Shown in pieces: positions 1 through 6,618 of a stretch of DNA of 64,000 bases (positions are counted from its first letter, which is position 1; every line of letters begins with the position of its first letter). The translations under genes were made by a program, and so were the position numbers. This stretch comes from Acidobacterium sp. S8 (GTDB lineage Bacteria; Acidobacteriota; Terriglobia; Terriglobales; Acidobacteriaceae). The notes below the pieces were generated by a model. The model was not told where the DNA came from, made no database searches, and saw only the letters and a list, made by a program, of their open reading frames with translations. The stretch spans positions 25,660 through 89,659 of the forward strand of contig NZ_LMUM01000029.1 in the NCBI RefSeq assembly GCF_009765985.1, written 5' to 3'.

Positions 1-666
1 TCCGGCATCGTTGGCGGACTCACCATGGGACTCACCGGCCTAAGCGTTTCTCTGGTGCGAACGCAGCTCGGGGGCGGAAGCATCGCTGAATTTATCTCTT
101 TGTGTTTTTATCCCATGGGCTTTATGGCGGTCATTCTCGGCCGTAGTCAGCTCTTCACAGAAAACACGCTATATCCGGTCGCATTGATGCTGACCGAACG
201 CCGCCACTTTTTGAGCACCGTGCGGCTTTGGGCCGTCGTATTCGCCGCCAATGTCATCGGCGCATTTCTCTTCGCCATGCTCGCCGTCAGGACGGGCGCG
301 CTGCAACCCGAATACGTCAGTACGCTTTCAGCTCTGGGAATGCAGGCCGTAGGTTTTCCCGCAAGTCATATCTTTTGGAGCGGCGTGGTCGGCGGTTGGA
401 TCATCGCCATGGTGGCATGGTTGGTAAGCGGCAGCCATTCGATCACCGGATCCGTCATGCTCATCTGGTCGCTCACCTTCGTCGTCGGCCTCGGGCACTT
501 CGCGCACTGTATTGCTACCAGCGGCGAGATTCTGGCCGCTGTGCTTCATGGCCAGCTCGCGGCCTCACGTTACTTTTTGTGGCTCGGCCCAGCCGTGCTC
601 GGCAACATCACCGGAGGCGTGCTCCTGGTAACGCTGCTCGAATACGGCCAGGTCAACCTGGAATAA
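1..666 (+). CDS. Formate/nitrite transporter family protein (5' end outside window)
   Basis: Integral membrane channel of the FNT family, which moves formate, nitrite or related small anions across the inner membrane. The frame is already open at base 1 and reads SGIVGGLTMGLTGLS before the first ATG at 25, so the N-terminus lies outside the window. About 221 residues are present, with several long hydrophobic segments and the FNT-like pattern of glycine-rich helix turns (FYPMGF, SGSHSITGS, NITGG). FNT proteins are about 270-300 residues, so perhaps 50-80 are missing. It converges on pspA with 2 bases between the stops. The substrate cannot be told from sequence; a YfdC-like member is most likely. 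Confidence 0.85.
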   Translation, partial: SGIVGGLTMGLTGLSVSLVRTQLGGGSIAEFISLCFYPMGFMAVILGRSQLFTENTLYPVALMLTERRHFLSTVRLWAVVFAANVIGAFLFAMLAVRTGALQPEYVSTLSALGMQAVGFPASHIFWSGVVGGWIIAMVAWLVSGSHSITGSVMLIWSLTFVVGLGHFAHCIATSGEILAAVLHGQLAASRYFLWLGPAVLGNITGGVLLVTLLEYGQVNLE

Positions 667-668
667 CT

Positions 669-1337
669 CTAAGCAGATTTCCCCTGCCGCTCTTTGAGAT
701 CTCGCAGCAGGCCTTCGATCCGTTCCTCGCGCTCGAGCAGCGCGAACTTGTCTTCCAGCGAATCGCCGCCCAGCAGCTCATGATGCGCAGCATTTTCCGC
801 TTCCGCCCCAGCCACGCGTAGCTTTAGCCGGTCGATGCTCGCGCCCTTTTGCGAAGCATCGATCTTCTGCCGCGCCTGGTTCGCTTTACCCACAATACGG
901 GCGCGTCTATGCTGCGCAATCAGCATCTCGCAGCGGCTGCGTGTCTCCGTCAGTTTTTGCTCCAGCTTTCGCAGCGCAGACCGCAGCGAATCAGCCTCAT
1001 GCGTCTGGTCTTCAATCTGCTGCGCAAAGCCGGTTGTCATCTGTTCGTGACTTAGAGCGCGCTCCAGCGCAGCGCGCGCCAGGTCATCTTTACCTTTGCC
1101 TACCGCCAACTCTGCTTTCTTATGCCACTCCTCGGCAGAGCTTTCATGTTCTTTTCTCTTCTTCTCCAGAAGATGCTGATCGGCAATCGCAATTGCCACT
1201 TGTGTCTTTACCTGTAGCAGCTGGTTCTCCATATCGAGTACCAGTTGCTTCAGCATCTTTTCCGGATCTTCCGCTTTATCGATCAGGTCATTCACATTCG
1301 CACGCAGCAGAGCTGAAACGCGTTCCAGGAGTGCCAT
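669..1337 (-). CDS. pspA: PspA/IM30 family membrane-stress protein
   Basis: Phage-shock-protein A homologue, a peripheral inner-membrane protein of the ESCRT-III-like superfamily that stabilises damaged membranes. The 222 residues match the family's usual length of 220-230. The protein is almost entirely charged, heptad-like helix, with the typical N-terminal amphipathic start (MALLERVSALLRANVNDL) and the downstream EDPEKMLKQLVLDME signature. A strong ribosome site (AAGGAGG) sits 6 bases before the ATG. It is the last gene of a four-gene minus-strand run (regulator, NfeD-like, flotillin, pspA), 69 bases after flotillin. PspA next to flotillin and NfeD is a recurrent membrane-stress arrangement in bacteria. 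No PspF-type activator is seen here; control by the upstream XRE protein is my inference. Confidence 0.9.
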   Translation of the reverse strand: MALLERVSALLRANVNDLIDKAEDPEKMLKQLVLDMENQLLQVKTQVAIAIADQHLLEKKRKEHESSAEEWHKKAELAVGKGKDDLARAALERALSHEQMTTGFAQQIEDQTHEADSLRSALRKLEQKLTETRSRCEMLIAQHRRARIVGKANQARQKIDASQKGASIDRLKLRVAGAEAENAAHHELLGGDSLEDKFALLEREERIEGLLRDLKERQGKSA

Positions 1338-1406
1338 ATCTTCCTCCTTATTTTGAAAAAAGTTAGTGGGCGGAGCCGCAAAGCCCCGCCCTGAGTAAAA
1401 GTTTCG

Positions 1407-2831
1407 TTACTTGCCATCGACAGTCGCAGCGCCATTCGGACGCGCGCGCATCCCCTTCACATTGCTCATCAGCTCGTTCATATCCATACCAGAAAGCGCT
1501 TCAAACAAGGCAGGAACCTGCGCAGCGATCTTAGTGATGTCGCCAGTCAGCTTGTTTACCCCAGCCGCAGAATCGTTTCCGGTAGACACAATCGTGATCT
1601 TGTCCACCTTCGACAGCGGCTCACACATCGCCCGCACCACATCCGCCATGTTGCTGATCAGCCTATCGACCACCGCAGCCTGATTCCAGTCCTGGTAAGC
1701 CTCAGCCTTCACATTCATCGCCTTGGCTTCAGCTTCACCCTTCTGGAAGATAACTGCAGCCTCAGCCTCGCCTTGCACGCGAATCGCAGAAGCGCGACCT
1801 TCAGCCTCGATCGTCAACCGCGACTTCTCCGCCGACGCAAGATTCTCGATCCGCTGACGCTCAATCTCAGCCTGTTTCAACACGGTGGAGATCAGCTCTT
1901 TCTCATGGCGCAGAATTTCTGCCTCTTGCACCTTGATCTGCTGTTCTTTCTCCACCTGCTGCACCTTTACCTGTTCGGCCACTACCTGCTGCTGCATCAC
2001 GTTTGTCTGCAGCTCGTAGGCTTTGTCGGCCTGAGCTTCCTGCTTGCGGCTCTGCTCGGTAAACTGCGCTTTCTGGATATCGAGATCGCGCTGCGCCTCT
2101 GCCTGCTTCGCCAGCGAAGCCGTCTCCGCTATCACGCGGTCCTGATCTGCCGCTGCCTTTGCAATCGCAGACTCGCGCAGCGCATTCGCTCTGCGAATCG
2201 CCGTGTCGCGCTCTGCTTCCGCAGCAGCTACATCAGCATCGCGTCGAATGCGCACAATATCGGGCCGCCCCATGTTGGTGATGTATTCGTTCTTATCGCG
2301 CACCTCCTTGATGGTGAACGAAACCACCTCAAGACCCATCTTGCTCATATCATCGGCACATGTGCCGCGCATGCGGTCGGCAACCATCTCCGGCTCTTTT
2401 ACGATTTGCTCCACCGTAAGCTGTCCGATGATGCCGCGCAGATGGCCTTCCATCACCAGCCGAATCAAGCCCTCGCGCTGCGGAGGCGTCTTCGTCAAAA
2501 ACTGCTCCGCTGCCGTAAGAATCGATTCCTGATCTGAGCGCACCTTGATCTGCGCCACAGCTTCGACTGTCACAGCGACACCTTGCTTCGTGTAGAGGTC
2601 CTGCTGCGGAGCCACATCAAACGACATCAGCTCCAGGGAAAGCTGGCGGCAGCTTTCCACCATGGGAAAGATCACCGTGCCGTGTCCCTTGATCACGCGC
2701 GGCCCGCGAAAACCGTAAACAATCAGCGCCTCGTTCGGGCCGGCCTTGCGAAACATCTTCGCCAGCAGTCCGGCAAGAACAATAACGGCCAATAAACTCA
2801 ATCCAACAATGATGATGATCGTGTTCGTCAT
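1407..2831 (-). CDS. Flotillin family (SPFH/Band 7) membrane scaffold
   Basis: A 474-residue flotillin/YqiK-like protein. Residues 1-25 form one membrane anchor (MTNTIIIIVGLSLLAVIVLAG). Then comes the SPFH domain (about residues 40-200), then a long Ala/Glu/Gln-rich coiled coil with the flotillin-type repeats EAEGRAS, GEAEAAVIFQKGEAEAKAM. The end is low in charge. These proteins organise ordered membrane domains and recruit partners such as NfeD proteins. I start at the ATG at 2831, which has AAGGA 11 bases upstream and begins directly with the anchor; the open frame extends 18 codons further (to 2885), but those residues resemble no flotillin N-terminus. It lies between the NfeD-like gene (64-base gap) and pspA. 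Confidence 0.9.
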   Translation of the reverse strand: MTNTIIIIVGLSLLAVIVLAGLLAKMFRKAGPNEALIVYGFRGPRVIKGHGTVIFPMVESCRQLSLELMSFDVAPQQDLYTKQGVAVTVEAVAQIKVRSDQESILTAAEQFLTKTPPQREGLIRLVMEGHLRGIIGQLTVEQIVKEPEMVADRMRGTCADDMSKMGLEVVSFTIKEVRDKNEYITNMGRPDIVRIRRDADVAAAEAERDTAIRRANALRESAIAKAAADQDRVIAETASLAKQAEAQRDLDIQKAQFTEQSRKQEAQADKAYELQTNVMQQQVVAEQVKVQQVEKEQQIKVQEAEILRHEKELISTVLKQAEIERQRIENLASAEKSRLTIEAEGRASAIRVQGEAEAAVIFQKGEAEAKAMNVKAEAYQDWNQAAVVDRLISNMADVVRAMCEPLSKVDKITIVSTGNDSAAGVNKLTGDITKIAAQVPALFEALSGMDMNELMSNVKGMRARPNGAATVDGK

Positions 2832-2895
2832 AGTGATCCCAGTCCTTTCACCGGGAAAACTCTTGTAAGTGAGAACTTCAAGCAACGCCGTGGAC

Positions 2896-3471
2896 TTACT
2901 TCAAATCGCCAACGACTTCATCCCAGCGTCGCACCCAGGCAATGCCCTGCTCATAGCGCATCACCACAACTTCTACATCACGCCCGATCGGCAGGCCGTT
3001 TTCGCTGCGTGCGGCAGCAAAGCGGCGGCTGCCATTCTGCGAAAACAAAATCTCGCCCGTGCCGTGACCGCGAATCACACCGCTCACCCGCCCAATCATG
3101 CCAATCGTCGCCGTCTCTTCCGCGGTCAGCGCATGCTCATGCGGAGCCAGCACGCGTGCCATGAACCAGAACAGCGCCGATGCCCCGGCAATCCCCGCAA
3201 TCGTCGACAGCAGCAACACTACCGGCACTAAAAATCCGCCATACCGCTCCAGCAGATATCCGGCACCGCCAAACCAGCAGAGAAAGATCACCAGCGTGAA
3301 TCCGTTGATCGGACTCATCGTGTTCGTATTGCCGCCGTGTGCATGTCCTGTGTGCCCCGCATGCAGATGAATGTGGCCGATATGAAAATGCGAAAAGCCA
3401 CCGACAAATGCAATTGCGCTGAGACAAAGCCCAAGGGCGAAGCAAAACAGATAGAAACCTTCCCAAGTCAT
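2896..3471 (-). CDS. NfeD-like membrane protein with His-rich segment
   Basis: A 191-residue membrane protein with two or three hydrophobic stretches (residues 6-25, 55-75, 80-105) and a C-terminal soluble domain (about 115-190) that resembles the OB-fold of NfeD proteins (TATIGMIGRVSGVI, GTGEILFS). NfeD proteins are partners of SPFH/flotillin proteins, and this one lies directly upstream of a flotillin. The odd part is residues 28-45, which hold eight histidines with glycines between two membrane segments, a possible metal-binding loop. The start codon abuts the TAA of the regulator with no bases between, so the two are probably translationally coupled. The NfeD assignment rests on context and domain order and is not certain. 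Confidence 0.75.
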   Translation of the reverse strand: MTWEGFYLFCFALGLCLSAIAFVGGFSHFHIGHIHLHAGHTGHAHGGNTNTMSPINGFTLVIFLCWFGGAGYLLERYGGFLVPVVLLLSTIAGIAGASALFWFMARVLAPHEHALTAEETATIGMIGRVSGVIRGHGTGEILFSQNGSRRFAAARSENGLPIGRDVEVVVMRYEQGIAWVRRWDEVVGDLK

Positions 3472-4002
3472 TTACGCCTCTCCTTTCCGGATTTGCTTCT
3501 TCGGCGTTGGCTCCATCGCCTTCAACGATTCCGCCGGCGCGGGCCTCAATACTTCCAGCAGCCGATCCACAAGTCCCGGCGTCTCCATCACGGCCTCCAG
3601 CATCAGCAGGCACTGTCGCGTATCCTTGTGCCGCGCCAGTGCCAGCAGAGCCCGGCGAAGCGCAGGGTCACGCCGGAAGCGTTCCGCGCCGCTCACCAGC
3701 CAAAGGTCCAGCTTGTCTTCGAGCGTGCGTGCATCACTCAACAGCTCCGAGTGGTAGCCTTCCGGATCATCCACCAGGTATCCCGGATGCACCTTGAAAA
3801 ATTTCGCCAGCAACTGCCTGGTCGTGTTCGTCAGGTGCGGACGCGCGCCGCTCTCAATCTGCGACAGGTAAGACTGGCTCATCGGAGCTCCAAGTTCGGA
3901 TCGAATCGCCTTCAGCAATTCCTGCTGCGTCATGGCCCGGTTCAGGCCCCGCAAATTGCCTTCGACTTCACGCAGATAATGGATTTTCTCGCCAAGTTTC
4001 AT
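3472..4002 (-). CDS. XRE-family transcriptional regulator of the flotillin/PspA operon
   Basis: A 176-residue protein with a helix-turn-helix of the Cro/CI (XRE) type at about residues 8-65 (TQQELLKAI, SQSYLSQIESGARPHL, LAKFFKV, HPGYLVDD). A helical C-terminal half of unknown function follows and ends in a basic tail. I start at the ATG at 4002; the frame stays open to 4050, but that extension would translate the operator dyads. The gene leads a minus-strand run into NfeD-like, flotillin and pspA. Its promoter overlaps two matched 19-bp dyads, which points to autoregulation. It is probably a repressor released under envelope stress, but the signal cannot be read from sequence. Confidence 0.85.
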   Translation of the reverse strand: MKLGEKIHYLREVEGNLRGLNRAMTQQELLKAIRSELGAPMSQSYLSQIESGARPHLTNTTRQLLAKFFKVHPGYLVDDPEGYHSELLSDARTLEDKLDLWLVSGAERFRRDPALRRALLALARHKDTRQCLLMLEAVMETPGLVDRLLEVLRPAPAESLKAMEPTPKKQIRKGEA

Positions 4003-4019
4003 ATTGCAATCCGCAATAT
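4001..4019 (-). promoter_or_regulatory. Operator dyad 1 of the XRE operon
   Basis: Perfect inverted repeat with 7-base arms and a 5-base spacer (minus strand ATATTGCGGATTGCAATAT). It overlaps the regulator's start codon and probably the transcription start. Its centre is 21 bp, two helical turns, from operator dyad 2. The two share the pattern ATATYGC-N5-GCRATAT. Confidence 0.7.
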
Positions 4020-4047
4020 TTATATCGCTGATTGCGATATATGGCAA
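4019..4047 (-). promoter_or_regulatory. Sigma-70-like promoter of the XRE operon
   Basis: On the minus strand, TTGCCA (4047-4042) is followed after exactly 17 bases by TATAAA (4024-4019), close to the consensus. The start of transcription should fall about 7 bases on, leaving a leader of roughly 9 bases with no clear Shine-Dalgarno before the ATG at 4002. Operator dyad 2 fills the spacer, so bound regulator would exclude RNA polymerase. Confidence 0.6.
4022..4040 (-). promoter_or_regulatory. Operator dyad 2 of the XRE operon
   Basis: Second perfect 7-5-7 inverted repeat (plus strand ATATCGCTGATTGCGATAT), lying between the -35 and -10 elements of the predicted promoter. It shares arm and spacer architecture with dyad 1. 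Confidence 0.7.
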
Positions 4048-4097
4048 CAAAAATCGGCGAGACCCTGTGCAAATCCGTTTATATGGCTGATTTTGGA

Positions 4098-4976
4098 CTA
4101 CTTAAAAAGCTGGTTGACGCGCTGAATCAACCCCTGCGCGTCGAATGGAGCGCGCACTTTGGCGTCATTGTCAAAGTAAACATACACATCGCGCTTCTCG
4201 CGCTTCTTCGCGGGGAGATCGCTGGCGCGCTCCTCACTGGCAGGCTCGTCGCCCTGTGCCCATGCCGCTACGCGGGAAGCCCATGCATCCAGCGCTTCAT
4301 CGTCGTAGCCACTCGAATACAGCACCTCGGAGCCGTGCAGCCGGCAATAGACAAAATCTGAGGTCACGTCCATCAGCCGCGGCCACTCCACCGTATCGGC
4401 GCACACCATTGCCACGTCATAACGCCGCAGCAGCGCAATAAATTCCGGAGTTACAAAACTTTTATGCCGGATCTCCATCGCATGGCGCACCTTTACCTTC
4501 ACCTCCGGCTCAGTGAAGGCTCGCTCTTTCATCCACGGTTCATGGCTCTTCGCCAGCATCCCAGCTTGCATAGAGTCTCGCGGCAGAAGCGCAAAAAATG
4601 ATTCCACCAGTTCATGGTCGAATTTGAAGGTCGCCGGAAATTGCCAAAGGATCGGCCCAAGTTTTCTGCCCAGCTTCAGAAGTCCTGATGCAAAGAAGTT
4701 CGCCAGCGAAACCTCAACGTTACGCAACCTCTGGATATGCGTGATGTAGCGCGATCCTTTGATCGAGAAGACAAAATCCTTAGGCGTCTCCTCTGCCCAC
4801 CTCGTGAAAGACGCAGGCCGCTGTAGAGAATAGAACGTTCCGTTCACTTCAATGGAAGGGAATGTCTTCGCCGCATACTCCAGCTCGCGTTTCTGCGGCA
4901 ATTTCTCCGGATAGAACACGCCTCGCCACGGCTTGTAGTTCCATCCCGATATCCCGATGCGCACTGTACCGTGCAT
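4098..4976 (-). CDS. DUF72 (YecE-like) protein
   Basis: A 292-residue member of the DUF72 family, a TIM-barrel-like family of unknown biochemical role. Recognisable blocks are RIGISGWNYKPWRGVFYP at the N-terminus, SIEVNGTFYSLQ, FVFSIKGSRYITH, GPILWQFP and, towards the end, YVYFDNDA. The length is as expected. I prefer the ATG at 4976, which has GGGAG 5 bases upstream, to the GTG one codon earlier. The gene is about 95 bases upstream of the XRE operon on the same strand. The XRE operon has its own promoter in that gap, so the two are probably separate units. Confidence 0.85.
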   Translation of the reverse strand: MHGTVRIGISGWNYKPWRGVFYPEKLPQKRELEYAAKTFPSIEVNGTFYSLQRPASFTRWAEETPKDFVFSIKGSRYITHIQRLRNVEVSLANFFASGLLKLGRKLGPILWQFPATFKFDHELVESFFALLPRDSMQAGMLAKSHEPWMKERAFTEPEVKVKVRHAMEIRHKSFVTPEFIALLRRYDVAMVCADTVEWPRLMDVTSDFVYCRLHGSEVLYSSGYDDEALDAWASRVAAWAQGDEPASEERASDLPAKKREKRDVYVYFDNDAKVRAPFDAQGLIQRVNQLFK

Positions 4977-5084
4977 CACTTCTCCCGTAGGCTACTGCAG
5001 ACTGCGATAAAGGTTGCCTTCTACCTGATTTACTTATTTTCAAGTGCAGCAGTCATAAGATGCCACTTATCCGCATCCTAGAGT

Positions 5085-5102
5085 ACGTGTTAGTAAGCAC
5101 GT
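5085..5102 (+). promoter_or_regulatory. Small inverted repeat upstream of the BON lipoprotein gene
   Basis: ACGTG and CACGT arms separated by 8 bases, 25 bases before the start codon and just upstream of the AGGAG ribosome site. It could be an operator or a hairpin in the leader. The short arms make chance likely. Confidence 0.25.
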
Positions 5103-5126
5103 CTCTTCCCAGGAGTAAAGAAAACC

Positions 5127-5693
5127 ATGAAACACTACAAGCAACATAAATTGCTGGCGGCATCCGTCACCGTGCTCGGCAGCGCACTGCTCATCGCCGG
5201 ATGCAACAGCAAGCCCGCCCACCCGGACGAAAAGGCAGCTGTTACCAACGCACTCAATAGCAGCAATCTAAGCAACGTCAGTGTCTCGCAGGATCAGGAC
5301 AAGGGCGTCATGACTCTGACAGGAAACGTTGCCTCGGCTGACCTGAAGAGCCAGGCAGAAGCTGCGGCAAAGCAGGCAGCACCGGACTATACGATTGCTG
5401 ATGAGATTGGTGTGCAGCCACCGGGTGCCGAAAGCCAGGCCAAGGCAGTCAGCTCCAACCTTGACAGCGGCATCGAAGACAACTTCAAGGCATCGCTGAA
5501 GGCGAACAAGCAGCTCGACGATCAGAGCATCGACTACTCCGCCAAAAACGGCACACTGGTTCTTAAGGGAACCGTGAAGACTCCGACGCAAAAAGCAGAG
5601 GCAGGAAAGCTGGCGAAAGAAGTACCGAATGTTCAGCAGGTCGTAAACGAAATCGAAGTAAAACCCGGCAAGCACTCCACTGCAAAATCCTAA
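5127..5693 (+). CDS. BON-domain lipoprotein (OsmY-like)
   Basis: A 188-residue envelope protein. Residues 1-26 form a lipoprotein signal with lipobox LIAGC and the modified cysteine at position 26. Two BON modules follow, at about 34-95 and 105-180. Each ends in the typical pattern of a conserved glycine strand (GVMTLTGNV, GTLVLKGTV) and a helix with a hydrophobic register. BON proteins bind phospholipid or envelope surfaces and often respond to osmotic or envelope stress. AGGAG lies 10 bases before the ATG, and a strong hairpin follows the stop, so this is probably a single-gene unit. Its closeness to the PspA/flotillin operon fits a stress role, but co-regulation is not shown. Confidence 0.85.
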   Translation: MKHYKQHKLLAASVTVLGSALLIAGCNSKPAHPDEKAAVTNALNSSNLSNVSVSQDQDKGVMTLTGNVASADLKSQAEAAAKQAAPDYTIADEIGVQPPGAESQAKAVSSNLDSGIEDNFKASLKANKQLDDQSIDYSAKNGTLVLKGTVKTPTQKAEAGKLAKEVPNVQQVVNEIEVKPGKHSTAKS

Positions 5694-5709
5694 TCCGTTT
5701 CAGTCAATA

Positions 5710-5737
5710 CATGAGGGCCCGTCACCGGGCCCTCATG
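5710..5737 (+). terminator. Hairpin terminator after the BON gene
   Basis: Perfect 12-bp stem (CATGAGGGCCCG and its complement) with a 4-base loop, 17 bases after the stop codon. A pyrimidine-rich stretch follows rather than a pure T-tract. Confidence 0.7.
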
Positions 5738-5833
5738 CTCTTTCATCATCATCCCTTTCCGCCCAATACGCATCTCACACACAGATATGCAAGGTCGTTC
5801 CCAAACAATTTGTTGGTGGAAGGTGCGGATTAG

Positions 5834-6604
5834 ATGAGCCATCTAAAAGGCAAAGTCGCCATTGTTACCGGATCGAGTTCCGGAATCGGTCAAGGTATAG
5901 CAAAACGTCTCGCATCGGAAGGCGCAAACGTCGTTATCAATTATTCAAAACATGGCGACGGCGCAGACGAAACTCTCAAAATGGTTGACTCTGCAGGTTC
6001 CCAGGGGCTGATTGTGCAAGCCGACGTTTCGAACGTCAGCGAGGCTCAATCCCTTATAGAACAAGCATGGCAGAAATTCGGCTCCGCCGATATTCTCGTC
6101 AACAATGCGGGAGTCGAAACAGAAAGCTCTTTTCTCGACACCAAAGAAGAAGATTTTGACCGCATCATGAACGTCAACCTCAAGGGCCCCTTTTTCGCCA
6201 CGCAGGCAATGGTTCGTAAACTGACTGCAGCGAAAAAACCCGGACGCATCGTCAACATCAGCTCCGTGCATGAAGATATGGCCTTTCCCGGCTTCGCTAC
6301 CTATTGCGCCAGCAAGGGGGGCCTGCGCATGCTCATGCGCGATCTCGCCGTTGAATTGGGCCCGCAGGGAATAACCGTCAATAACATTGCGCCCGGCGCC
6401 ATCTCAACTCCGATGAATAAATCGCTGCTCGAGGACAAACCAAAGCTGGATGCGCTGCTGGAGAAGATTCCCCTTCGCCGCCTCGGAACAGTAGAGGACG
6501 TGGCAGCTCTTGTTGCTTATCTGGCCTCAGATGAGGCCGCCTATGTGACCGGTGCAACTTACTATATAGATGGCGGGCTCTCTCGCGATTACCACGAACA
6601 ATAA
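5834..6604 (+). CDS. SDR-family dehydrogenase, glucose 1-dehydrogenase-like
   Basis: A 256-residue classical short-chain dehydrogenase/reductase. It has the NAD(P)-binding TGSSSGIG at residues 12-19, the NNAG motif at 90-93, a serine near 143, and the catalytic Y157-x3-K161 pair (YCASK). The C-terminal YVTGATYYIDGG is typical of the glucose 1-dehydrogenase group. The protein probably oxidises a sugar or sugar alcohol in the cytoplasm, but SDR substrate cannot be assigned from sequence. It ends 14 bases before treZ on the same strand, so the two are probably co-transcribed and link sugar oxidation with trehalose formation. Confidence 0.8.
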   Translation: MSHLKGKVAIVTGSSSGIGQGIAKRLASEGANVVINYSKHGDGADETLKMVDSAGSQGLIVQADVSNVSEAQSLIEQAWQKFGSADILVNNAGVETESSFLDTKEEDFDRIMNVNLKGPFFATQAMVRKLTAAKKPGRIVNISSVHEDMAFPGFATYCASKGGLRMLMRDLAVELGPQGITVNNIAPGAISTPMNKSLLEDKPKLDALLEKIPLRRLGTVEDVAALVAYLASDEAAYVTGATYYIDGGLSRDYHEQ

Positions 6605-6618
6605 AAAGGAAGAGAACG

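Noticed and set aside
1773..2537. Plus-strand frame of about 250 codons inside the flotillin gene
   Set aside because: Its Leu/Arg/His-rich composition has no recognisable fold, and the flotillin reading on the other strand is convincing.
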